This document shows positions 24,288 through 32,274 of a DNA stretch of 41,307 bases, one piece after another; the first letter of the stretch is position 1; each line of letters begins with the position of its first letter. Both the position numbers and the translations under genes were made by a program. The notes under the pieces were generated by a model. That model had not been told where the DNA came from. It saw only the letters and a list, made by a program, of their open reading frames with translations, and made no database searches. The stretch comes from Bacteroidia bacterium (GTDB lineage Bacteria > Bacteroidota > Bacteroidia > DATLTG01): NCBI GenBank assembly GCA_039924845.1, contig JBDTAC010000054.1:1-41307 (forward strand), written 5' to 3'.

Positions 24288-24310
24288 TCCAAAAAAATAT
24301 TTTTTAGAAG
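24288..24310. repeat. Dispersed AT palindrome copy at the TM2/nfu convergent end
   Basis: TTCCAAAAAAATATTTTTTA core, first of a pair between convergent genes. It could form a weak hairpin with T-runs on both strands. Confidence 0.65.
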
Positions 24311-24321
24311 GCAAAAAATTC

Positions 24322-24344
24322 ATTCAAAAAAATAATTTTTCAAG
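24322..24344. repeat. Dispersed AT palindrome copy carrying the nfu stop codon
   Basis: TTCAAAAAAATAATTTTTCA core. On the minus strand the TGA of TTGAAAAATT is the nfu stop. Confidence 0.75.
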
Positions 24345-24963
24345 CCGCTTCTGCCACCACTTCTTTGACGCTCGGAACCATTTTTTTCAAAAGAGCTTCT
24401 ATGCCTGCTTTTAGCGTTAATGTGGACGATGGACATCCGCTACACGAACCTTTTAAAACTACTTCTACAACGCCGTCTTTAAAGGATTTAAACGTAATTA
24501 ATCCGCCGTCGCCTTCTACTGCCGGACGAATATATTGATCCAATATTTCGATGATTTTTGCTTCCGTTTCGTTTTGCGGAACAACGTGTTCCGTGTAAAC
24601 AGAAGTAGTCTTTTTGAAAGACGAATCTGCCGGCATTTCTTGTTTCGGAAGTTCGTTGATAATCGCTTTTCCGTCTGCAATGTATGCTCTGATAAATTCG
24701 CGTAATTCCAAGATAATATCGTCCCACGTTACTGCATCTGTTTTTGTTATCGTAATATAATTGGCGTTGAAAAAAATATTTTTCACGAACGGAAATTCAA
24801 ACAATTTCGCGGCAAGCGGCGCGCCTTTCGTTTCCATTTTAGTTTGATATTGAGCCGTTGCGCCTTCTGCTATTAACAAAATATTTGCTACAAATTTCAT
24901 CGCAGAAGGATTTGGCGTGCTTTCGGCGTACAATACAATCGGTTTTTTAAGTATATTTTCCAT
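24340..24963 (-). CDS. nfuA: Nfu-type iron-sulfur cluster carrier
   Basis: A 207-residue cytoplasmic Fe-S scaffold/carrier. The N-terminal Nfu_N domain is complete (ESTPNPSAMKFV at 14-25, LFEFPFVKNIFF about 54-65). The C-terminal NifU domain has IRPAVEGDGGLITFKSF and the cluster-binding CxxC in GSCSGCPSSTLTL. A two-domain layout with Nfu_N is the mitochondrial Nfu1-like type, common in Bacteroidota. It passes 4Fe-4S clusters to target enzymes. It diverges from nadB over 74 bases. Confidence 0.93.
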   Translation of the reverse strand: MENILKKPIVLYAESTPNPSAMKFVANILLIAEGATAQYQTKMETKGAPLAAKLFEFPFVKNIFFNANYITITKTDAVTWDDIILELREFIRAYIADGKAIINELPKQEMPADSSFKKTTSVYTEHVVPQNETEAKIIEILDQYIRPAVEGDGGLITFKSFKDGVVEVVLKGSCSGCPSSTLTLKAGIEALLKKMVPSVKEVVAEAA

Positions 24964-24996
24964 GTTTATTTTTTATCTATTATTAGGAGGAATAAG

Positions 24997-25004
24997 TATT
25001 TTTG
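24997..25004 (+). promoter_or_regulatory. -7 box for nadB
   Basis: TATTTTTG fits TAnnTTTG, 33 bases before the TTG start at 25038. Confidence 0.5.
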
Positions 25005-25020
25005 CAGAAATAAATCAGTA

Positions 25021-25028
25021 CAAAAGTA
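25021..25028 (-). promoter_or_regulatory. -7 box for nfu
   Basis: TACTTTTG on the minus strand, 57 bases before the nfu ATG. It faces the nadB promoter with overlapping transcription units. Confidence 0.5.
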
Positions 25029-25037
25029 AGAATAATT

Positions 25038-26600
25038 TTGAGCAAAAAAGTTGATTTTCTGATAATCGGCTCGGGCGTTGCAGGCTTGAGTTACGCACTG
25101 AAAGTGGCGGAGCACGGCAAAGTATGCATGATTACGAAAGCCAACGAAGACGAGTCGAACACGAAATATGCACAAGGCGGAATTGCTGCCGTGATGTACG
25201 AACCCGATTCGTACGAAAAACACATAAGTGATACACTGATTTGCGGAGACGGTTTGTGCGACGAAAACGTTGTGCGAATGGTGATTACTGAATCTACCGA
25301 ACGCGTAAAAGAACTGATAGAATGGGGTGCTAAATTTGACAAAACAGCTAAAGGAGAATACGATTTAGCAAGAGAAGGTGGACATTCGGAACATCGAATT
25401 TTACATCACAAAGACAATACTGGATTTGAAATAGAACGCGCTTTATTGGCGAAGGCACACACCCATCCAAACATCGAAATTTTTGATCATTATTTTGCTA
25501 TTGATATTTTAACGCAGCACCATCTCGGCATCGAAGTAAATAGTAGAACGCCTGATATTGCTTGTTATGGCGCGTATATTTTAAATTTAAAAACGAATAA
25601 AGTAGAAACCATTCTCGCAAAAACAACGCTGATGGCAACAGGCGGCGCAGGAAATGTGTACGAAACGACTACTAATCCTACCATTGCATCGGGCGACGGA
25701 ATTGCGATGGTGTATCGCGCCAAAGGCAGCGTGAAAAATATGGAGTTTATTCAGTTTCATCCTACTTCGCTTTACAATCCGGGCGAGCATCCTTCTTTCT
25801 TGATTTCTGAGGCTGTACGCGGCTTTGGCGGTATATTAAAGACAATGGACGGAAATTCCTTTATGGAAAAATACGATGTGCGTAAATCCCTTGCTCCGCG
25901 CGATATTGTTGCACGTGCTATTGATAATGAAATGAAAATACGAGGCGATGATTTTGTATATTTAGATTGTACACATCTTGATAAAACTGCACTAACAGAG
26001 CATTTCCCGAACATCTATAAAAAATGTTTATCCATTGGAATTGATATTACGAAAGATTTTATTCCTGTCGTTCCAGCTTCGCATTACCTTTGCGGAGGTG
26101 TAAAAGTAGATGACGAGGGTAGAAGTACCATTAAAAATTTATATGCCGTAGGCGAATGTGCATCCACTGGTTTGCATGGCGCAAACCGGCTCGCATCTAA
26201 TTCTTTGCTGGAAGCCTTGGTATATGCGCATCGTGCAAGTTTAAGCTCGATAAAACAAGTTCAAAAAAATAATTTTTGTGAAGGACTCCCAGCTTGGAAT
26301 ACGGAAGGAACGGAACATCCAGAAGAGATGATTTTAATCACGCAAAGTTTGAAAGAAGTGCAAGCCATAATGAGTAGTTATGTTGGAATTGTTCGTTCGG
26401 ATTTACGCCTTCAACGGGCATTTGATAGATTAGAAATTTTATATAAAGAGAACGAAATGTTGTATCAAAAAACAACGCTTTCGCCTAAATTATGCGAATT
26501 GAGAAACCTCATTACGGTTGGATATTTAATTATTAAATGTGCCATGAAACGTAAAGAAAGCAAAGGTTTGCACTACACAATTGATTATTTGAAAAAATAA
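25038..26600 (+). CDS. nadB: L-aspartate oxidase
   Basis: A 520-residue FAD flavoenzyme (EC 1.4.3.16) that oxidises L-aspartate to iminoaspartate, the first step of de novo NAD synthesis. The Rossmann loop is FLIIGSGVAGLSYALK. Also present are the family motifs NTKYAQGGIAAV, HSEHRILHHKDNTG (substrate side), GAGNVYE, QFHPTSL, EAVRGFGGIL, SHYLCGGV and RLASNSLLEALVY. The start is the TTG at 25038: it sits just before the Rossmann strand, and no ATG is near. A palindrome copy inserts Q-K-N-N-F-C at about 409-414, and another supplies the stop. nadA and nadC are not in the window. Confidence 0.96.
   Translation: MSKKVDFLIIGSGVAGLSYALKVAEHGKVCMITKANEDESNTKYAQGGIAAVMYEPDSYEKHISDTLICGDGLCDENVVRMVITESTERVKELIEWGAKFDKTAKGEYDLAREGGHSEHRILHHKDNTGFEIERALLAKAHTHPNIEIFDHYFAIDILTQHHLGIEVNSRTPDIACYGAYILNLKTNKVETILAKTTLMATGGAGNVYETTTNPTIASGDGIAMVYRAKGSVKNMEFIQFHPTSLYNPGEHPSFLISEAVRGFGGILKTMDGNSFMEKYDVRKSLAPRDIVARAIDNEMKIRGDDFVYLDCTHLDKTALTEHFPNIYKKCLSIGIDITKDFIPVVPASHYLCGGVKVDDEGRSTIKNLYAVGECASTGLHGANRLASNSLLEALVYAHRASLSSIKQVQKNNFCEGLPAWNTEGTEHPEEMILITQSLKEVQAIMSSYVGIVRSDLRLQRAFDRLEILYKENEMLYQKTTLSPKLCELRNLITVGYLIIKCAMKRKESKGLHYTIDYLKK
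26260..26282. repeat. Dispersed AT palindrome copy inside nadB
   Basis: TTCAAAAAAATAATTTTTGT core, read Q-K-N-N-F-C between the FAD domain and the C-terminal helical domain, where insertions are tolerated. Confidence 0.65.
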
Positions 26601-26610
26601 TTTTTCAAGA
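26589..26610. repeat. Dispersed AT palindrome copy supplying the nadB stop codon
   Basis: TTGAAAAAATAATTTTTCAA then G, with TAA the nadB stop, ending the protein in Leu-Lys-Lys. Confidence 0.75.
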
Positions 26611-26651
26611 CTAAAATCGCACTTCCTCTTTTTTACGTATGTTATTTTAAG

Positions 26652-27602
26652 ATGAAACGACAAATCCTTTTTTTATTTATTATTTCCTTTTTTTCGATAC
26701 GCGCTGATGCGAAATCGGATACTACAGAAAGTAGAATCAGTACAAACTCCTCAATAAAAATAAATTACGAAAACGATTATTTTACTGGTACGGATTTTTA
26801 CTATACACAAGGGATAAAAATCGAATTTGTTTTTCCGTGCTGGAGATATGATCCATTGATGGCTCTTTTGCCGAAACTTTCTAACTCAATTGTGGAGTAT
26901 AAAATAAATATGGATCAAGATGGTTTTACACCCACTTCCATAACGGTTAGCAGTATCCAAAGGGGAGATAGACCTTATGCAGGATACGTATATATTGGTC
27001 ATGTGAAAATTTCCACAGAAGAAATTAAAAAGCAAAAGCTGACTTCTGAAATGGATATTGGAGTTATCGGACCAAGTGCCGAATGTGGTGAAGAGCAAGC
27101 GATGATTCATCGATGGATAAACGATCGGCAACCTGATGGTTGGAAATATCAAATTGGAAATCAAGCAATGATGGATTATAGAATACGTTATGAAAAAGGC
27201 TTGCTAAACGACACCTGTATTGATTTTTCAGGGATGGGAGAATTGAATGGAGGCAATGTATATGACAATATAAAATTGGGTGGAAAATTAAGACTCGGAA
27301 AAATGCAATCTTATTTTTCGGGAAACAGAACTCGGAAATTTCAATTGTATACTTTTATTAATGGCTGGATGGAGGGCGTAGCTTATAACGGAACAATGCA
27401 AGGCGCTTTGTTTTCCGACAACAGTATTTACACTTTGCCTTCCAATGCGATCAATCATATTGTACTTGGCTATACGTGTGGAATCTGTTTCTCGTATCAA
27501 TCTATTTCCATCGACTATTCCTTTACACACATTAGCCACGAGATTAAAACAGGGCTCTATCACGGTTGGGGGCATATTGGTATTGCAGCACATTTTAAAT
27601 AA
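26652..27602 (+). CDS. LpxR-like lipid A 3'-O-deacylase (DUF2219)
   Basis: A 316-residue outer-membrane barrel with a signal peptide (about 1-20, ending RADA). The LpxR/DUF2219 pattern is clear: NYENDYFTGTDFYYTQGIKI at about 38-57 (Asn-Asp of the active site), GDRPYAGYVYIG, and then IGVIGPSAECGEEQAMIHRWI with the expected His. In Salmonella, LpxR removes the 3'-acyloxyacyl chains of lipid A, changing surface charge and immune recognition. Here it follows nadB and has no lipid A genes beside it. Activity is inferred from the family. Confidence 0.85.
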   Translation: MKRQILFLFIISFFSIRADAKSDTTESRISTNSSIKINYENDYFTGTDFYYTQGIKIEFVFPCWRYDPLMALLPKLSNSIVEYKINMDQDGFTPTSITVSSIQRGDRPYAGYVYIGHVKISTEEIKKQKLTSEMDIGVIGPSAECGEEQAMIHRWINDRQPDGWKYQIGNQAMMDYRIRYEKGLLNDTCIDFSGMGELNGGNVYDNIKLGGKLRLGKMQSYFSGNRTRKFQLYTFINGWMEGVAYNGTMQGALFSDNSIYTLPSNAINHIVLGYTCGICFSYQSISIDYSFTHISHEIKTGLYHGWGHIGIAAHFK

Positions 27603-27610
27603 AATGTGCT

Positions 27611-27632
27611 TTGAAAAATTATTTTTTTGAAG
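27611..27632. repeat. Dispersed AT palindrome copy at the lpxR-like/gltA convergent end
   Basis: TTGAAAAATTATTTTTTTGA then AG, a full consensus copy 8 bases past the lpxR-like stop. Confidence 0.75.
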
Positions 27633-27657
27633 ACAATTTTCTTGATTTATCTTTTCC

Positions 27658-27695
27658 AAAAAAGAATCCTCAGAAAATTAATTTTCTGAGGATTC
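27658..27695 (-). terminator. Terminator of citrate synthase, perfect 32-bp palindrome
   Basis: 27664-27695 is an exact palindrome, with the half GAATCCTCAGAAAATT and its reverse complement. On the minus strand it is followed by six T (27658-27663), a normal intrinsic terminator for gltA. The AAAATTAATTTT centre resembles the dispersed motif, but the arms are GC-containing and specific. Confidence 0.8.
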
Positions 27696-27713
27696 AAAAA
27701 CAAAAAACAAAAT

Positions 27714-29042
27714 TTATACTGTTACACCAATTTTCTTTTTCAAACCATCTGTTGTAACTGAACTTGGTCTTTCTAATGGATGACCAAGTGCTCTGTCCCA
27801 AATTAAAGAAGCAAGTACGCCTAAAGATCTGGATACACCAAACATTACGGTGTAAAATTCGTATTCCGTCATTCCGTAATGCAATAACAAAGCTCCAGAA
27901 TGCGCGTCTACATTGGGCCAAGGGTTTTTAATTTTTCCTGTAGCTTCCAAAATAGGCGGCGCAACTTGATACACCAATTGTACAATTTCGCAAACGTCAT
28001 CGTTTTTGATGTATTTTTTATAAAAATCTTGTTGCGCTGTAAAACGAGGATCTGTTTTACGCAATACTGCGTGTCCATAGCCCGGCACTACTTTCCCGGC
28101 TTCCAATGTTTGTTTAATGTACGCTGCAATTTGTTCTTTAGAAGGTAAACCTCCGCCTAATTCTTCGCGCAGTTTCAATATCCACATCAATACTTCTTGA
28201 TTGGCTAAACCGTGCAAAGGACCAGCTAATCCATTCATTCCAGCAGAAAAAGAAAGATATGGATCACTTAATGCCGAACCTACCAAATGCGTAGCGTGAG
28301 CAGAAACATTTCCTCCTTCGTGATCCGCATGAATGGTAAGATACAAACGCAATAAGCGTTGCATGTCCATTTTTTCATAACCCAACATGTGCGCGAAATT
28401 TGCTGCCCAATCCAATTTAGGATCTGGTTCGATGTGCACATTATTTTTATATTTTTTGCGATAAATATACGCTGCAACTCTTGGTAAACGCGCAATCAAA
28501 TTCATGGAATCTTCATACGTATAATCCCAATAATCTTTTTTGTTGATGCCTTTGCGATACGCTGCTGCAAAAAGAGATTCGGTTTGCATCGCCATAACAG
28601 CAATACTGAACATTGTCATCGGATGCGTAGCAGCAGGCAATTCGTCCAATAAATCAAACACATGTTTCGGAACAATACTTCTGCGCGCCCAGTTATTTCC
28701 GATGTTCAACACATCTTCTTGCGTAGGAAGTTCACCTAAAAGCATCAGATAAAAAACGCCTTCAGGCAATGGCTCAAAGCCTCCCGGAGCTTTTGGTAGT
28801 TTTTCGCGCAATTCAGGAATAGTAAAACCTCTGAAACGAATTCCTTCTTCTGGATCCAATTTAGATGTTTCGGTAACCATTCCAATCATGCCCTTCATCC
28901 CCTGATATACTTGCGCAACAGTATATTCTCCCAGTTTTTTATCTCCGTGTTCTTTAATTAATGCTTTTACTTCTGCCGCCATTGGCATTGCCTTAGCTGC
29001 AAATTTTTCTTTTAAAGTATCCATATTATCTTTTGTTTCCAA
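27714..29042 (-). CDS. gltA: Citrate synthase, mitochondrial (eukaryotic) type
   Basis: A 442-residue enzyme (EC 2.3.3.1) that condenses oxaloacetate and acetyl-CoA, entering the TCA cycle. It is much closer to the mitochondrial than to the E. coli type: LDPEEGIRFRGF near residue 62, HADHEGGNVSAHATHLVGSA, and GPLHGLANQEVL. The catalytic triad is His277, His324 (GYGHAVLR) and Asp379 (NVDAHSG), matching pig His274, His320 and Asp375. No NADH-regulation domain is present, so it is probably a dimer without NADH control. A -7 box TAATTTTG lies 56 bases upstream, and a perfect palindromic terminator follows. It lies downstream of enolase in the same direction. Confidence 0.95.
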   Translation of the reverse strand: METKDNMDTLKEKFAAKAMPMAAEVKALIKEHGDKKLGEYTVAQVYQGMKGMIGMVTETSKLDPEEGIRFRGFTIPELREKLPKAPGGFEPLPEGVFYLMLLGELPTQEDVLNIGNNWARRSIVPKHVFDLLDELPAATHPMTMFSIAVMAMQTESLFAAAYRKGINKKDYWDYTYEDSMNLIARLPRVAAYIYRKKYKNNVHIEPDPKLDWAANFAHMLGYEKMDMQRLLRLYLTIHADHEGGNVSAHATHLVGSALSDPYLSFSAGMNGLAGPLHGLANQEVLMWILKLREELGGGLPSKEQIAAYIKQTLEAGKVVPGYGHAVLRKTDPRFTAQQDFYKKYIKNDDVCEIVQLVYQVAPPILEATGKIKNPWPNVDAHSGALLLHYGMTEYEFYTVMFGVSRSLGVLASLIWDRALGHPLERPSSVTTDGLKKKIGVTV

Positions 29043-29098
29043 GAATTGTTTTTTTATAAAAATGAATTGTATAAAATTAGCGTGTTAAATATCAATAT

Positions 29099-29106
29099 CA
29101 AAATTA
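29099..29106 (-). promoter_or_regulatory. -7 box for citrate synthase
   Basis: TAATTTTG on the minus strand fits TAnnTTTG, 56 bases before the gltA ATG and just past the enolase stop. Confidence 0.45.
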
Positions 29107-29108
29107 TT

Positions 29109-30419
<1,311 letters not shown>

Positions 30420-30437
30420 TTAAACTGAATTTGGATT

Positions 30438-30445
30438 CAAAAGTA
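30438..30445 (-). promoter_or_regulatory. -7 box for enolase
   Basis: TACTTTTG on the minus strand, 42 bases before the enolase ATG. Confidence 0.6.
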
Positions 30446-30458
30446 GAAATAAAAGTGC

Positions 30459-30480
30459 TTAGAAAATTATTTTTTTGAAG
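30459..30480. repeat. Dispersed AT palindrome copy (first of a pair)
   Basis: TTAGAAAATTATTTTTTTGA then AG, with an AAGTGCTT flank on its left. It pairs with the copy at 30506. Confidence 0.65.
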
Positions 30481-30500
30481 ATAAAATTTAACTATAAAAA

Positions 30501-30526
30501 GTACTTCCAAAAAATTATTTTTTCAG
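30501..30526. repeat. Dispersed AT palindrome copy (second of a pair)
   Basis: GTACTTCCAAAAAATTATTT then TTTCAG, with the GTACTTC flank. It lies 18 bases before the promoter of the tRNA-like gene. Confidence 0.65.
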
Positions 30527-30543
30527 CGAATAAATTTAGTTTG

Positions 30544-30551
30544 TAGATTTG
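30544..30551 (+). promoter_or_regulatory. -7 box for the tRNA-like gene
   Basis: TAGATTTG fits TAnnTTTG, 26 bases before the first base of the tRNA-like sequence. Confidence 0.55.
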
Positions 30552-30577
30552 CGAAAGTTGAATGACAATACGTGTTT

Positions 30578-30649
30578 GCCACTATAGTTCTTTGGTAGTA
30601 TAACACATTCGTAATACGTAAGTCGAAGGTTCAAGTCCCTAGGGTGGCT
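30578..30649 (+). tRNA. Degenerate tRNA-Thr(CGT), possibly a pseudogene
   Basis: The 72-base layout is that of a normal tRNA: acceptor GCCACTA, T8-A9, D loop with GGTAG, anticodon loop TTCGTAA (anticodon CGT at 30610-30612), a five-base variable loop, and T loop TTCAAGT, ending GGGTGGCT. But every stem has faults. The acceptor pairs 6 of 7 (with one G-T). The D stem pairs 3 of 4. The anticodon stem ACACA/TACGT has two A-C mismatches. The T stem GAAGG/CCCTA pairs 3 of 5. The A-C pairs look like G-to-A changes of a once sound ACGCA/TGCGT stem. ACG can be read by tRNA-Thr(TGT), so decay is tolerable. A promoter and a T8 run (30649-30656) remain. Confidence 0.65.
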
Positions 30650-30710
30650 TTTTTTTGGCTAATTTATTGATATCTTTATCTTGAATTCTTAAAAAAATTC
30701 CATAATTAAA

Positions 30711-31943
30711 ATGACGCTTTATACTGCTTTTTCCATATTAATTTGTTTAACCGCGTTTTTTGCATACATCAACAATAGATTTGTGAAACTGCCTGCTACC
30801 ATCGGTCTGATGGTGTTGGCGCTAATCAGTTCCTTCGTACTTATCGGAATTGGAATTGTAAATCCTGCCATTTTAGAAAAAGCAACAACGTATCTGCGCC
30901 ATTTTAATTTTTCGGAATTGTTGATGGGAAGTATGTTAAGTTTCATGCTTTTTGCGGGCGCTATCCACATCAAATTAGAACAGTTAAAGCAAGAAAAAAT
31001 TCCGGTTATCGTATTTTCCACATTCAGTGTTTTGCTTTCTACATTTATTATCGGAATAGTTACTTATTATTTACTTGGATTATTTAATATTCAAACTAAT
31101 CTTATTTATTGCCTTTTGTTCGGATCACTTATTTCTCCGACAGATCCGATTGCTGTTTTGGCAATTTTAAAAGAAGCAAAAATTTCACCTTCACTCGAAA
31201 TGACAATTGCGGGAGAATCATTGTTCAATGATGGTGTTGCGGTTGTTATCTTTCTCACCATTTTACAAGTTGCCGAACAAAGCAATAGCATCCATTTTAC
31301 AGGTATTATTTTGTTATTCGCGCAAGAAGCGATTGGCGGAATTCTTTTCGGAATTATAATTGGCTATTTGGGCTTAATGTTGATGCGGGAAATAGACGAT
31401 TACAAAGTGGAAGTTTTAATAACATTGGCATTAGTAATGGGCGGATATTCATTGGCAAATTTCCTGCATACTTCTGGTCCTTTAGCAATGGTGGCAGCCG
31501 GAATTATTATCGGAAATCAAGGAAAGGAACACGCCAAAAGTAAAAAATCGAGCGAATACATTTACACCTTTTGGGAATTACTGGATGAAATTTTAAACGC
31601 AATTTTATTTGTATTAATGGGCTTAGAATTACTCATCATTCACTTTGTTCCTGTTTACATTGTGATTGGTTTGCTAATGATTGTTTTGGTTTTAGCAACC
31701 AGATATATTTCTGTTTTTTTACCATCACAATTTATTAAATTTAAAGAAAAAATTACGCAACGCACGCTCGTAATACTTACTTGGGGCGGTTTGCGTGGCG
31801 GAATTTCAATTGCACTCGCACTTTCGCTGCAGCCCGAAATGCAAAAAGATCTTTGGGTGATACTTACTTATTGCGTGGTTACCTTCTCTATTCTTGTTCA
31901 AGGTTTAACAATTGGGAAATTGGCTCGGAAGAAATCCATTTGA
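30711..31943 (+). CDS. Na+/H+ antiporter, CPA1 (NhaP) family
   Basis: A 410-residue integral membrane protein with about 12-13 spans. The CPA1 signatures are there: SPTDPIAVLAIL in the first unwound helix, ESLFNDGVAVV with the ion-binding Asn-Asp pair, and WGGLRGGISIALALS near the C-terminus. It has no long cytoplasmic tail and no RCK domain, so it is the short NhaP-like type. It exchanges protons for Na+ (or K+) across the inner membrane for pH and salt balance. It stands alone between a tRNA-like gene and a repeat-rich gap. The stop TGA lies inside a dispersed palindrome. Confidence 0.92.
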   Translation: MTLYTAFSILICLTAFFAYINNRFVKLPATIGLMVLALISSFVLIGIGIVNPAILEKATTYLRHFNFSELLMGSMLSFMLFAGAIHIKLEQLKQEKIPVIVFSTFSVLLSTFIIGIVTYYLLGLFNIQTNLIYCLLFGSLISPTDPIAVLAILKEAKISPSLEMTIAGESLFNDGVAVVIFLTILQVAEQSNSIHFTGIILLFAQEAIGGILFGIIIGYLGLMLMREIDDYKVEVLITLALVMGGYSLANFLHTSGPLAMVAAGIIIGNQGKEHAKSKKSSEYIYTFWELLDEILNAILFVLMGLELLIIHFVPVYIVIGLLMIVLVLATRYISVFLPSQFIKFKEKITQRTLVILTWGGLRGGISIALALSLQPEMQKDLWVILTYCVVTFSILVQGLTIGKLARKKSI

Positions 31944-31961
31944 AAAATTATTTTTTTGAAG
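31940..31961. repeat. Dispersed AT palindrome copy carrying the antiporter stop codon
   Basis: TTTGAAAAATTATTTTTTTG then AA. The TGA at 31941-31943 ends the antiporter gene. Confidence 0.75.
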
Positions 31962-31985
31962 ATCTTTTTTTTGAAAAAATTTATG

Positions 31986-32008
31986 CCTCGAAAAATTATT
32001 TTTTCAAA
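31986..32008. repeat. Dispersed AT palindrome copy
   Basis: CCTCGAAAAATTATTTTTTC then AAA, 46 bases after the copy at 31940. Confidence 0.7.
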
Positions 32009-32069
32009 CCGTTTTTATTTAACTCCGTAGAAGTTTAATCGTAATAGTTAAATTTTGAAATAAAGGTTA

Positions 32070-32082
32070 GCTCCGTTGGAGC
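32070..32082. repeat. GCTCC-GTT-GGAGC hairpin
   Basis: A five-base perfect stem in otherwise AT-rich DNA, preceded by AACTCCGTAGAAG at about 32021. The CTCCGTNGGAGCGA string resembles a short intergenic repeat I remember from other Bacteroidota genomes; only this copy is visible here. Confidence 0.4.
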
Positions 32083-32097
32083 GAAATAACATTCTAT

Positions 32098-32117
32098 TCG
32101 AAAAAATAATTTTTCAA
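32098..32117. repeat. Dispersed AT palindrome copy
   Basis: TCGAAAAAATAATTTTTCAA, a TAA-centred copy in the gene-free region. Confidence 0.7.
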
Positions 32118-32172
32118 TTCTATTTTCTTTAATTTCTTTTTCTTTAAAGGAACAAAGATCCAAGGCTGAGAT

Positions 32173-32192
32173 TTCGAAAAAAATATTTTCTG
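32173..32192. repeat. Dispersed AT palindrome copy (first of a pair)
   Basis: TTCGAAAAAAATATTTTCTG, ATA-centred, followed by AAAAAGGTGTTTG and the next copy. The same linker string recurs at 33151-33164. Confidence 0.6.
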
Positions 32193-32201
32193 AAAAAGGT
32201 G

Positions 32202-32224
32202 TTTGAAAAAATATTTTTTTGAAG
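32202..32224. repeat. Dispersed AT palindrome copy (second of a pair)
   Basis: TTTGAAAAAATATTTTTTTG then AAG, upstream of the second MORN lipoprotein. Confidence 0.7.
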
Positions 32225-32274
32225 GCAAAAAAAATTGCAAATTTGATTTTGAAATAATTGACAAAAAATTGCAA

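Larger units (their letters stand above)
31944..32274. other. 331-base gene-free region with a cluster of repeat copies
   Basis: I see no gene here. The region holds most of six palindrome copies: the end of the one at 31940, then 31986-32008, 32098-32117, 32173-32192 and 32202-32224, plus a short hairpin at 32070-32082. Small frames crossing it exist only because the repeat reads open in several phases. Confidence 0.7.

Noticed and set aside
24984-24990. AGGAGG-like Shine-Dalgarno string between nfu and nadB
   Set aside because: It lies upstream of the nadB -7 box, so it would not be in that transcript, and it is on the wrong strand for nfu.
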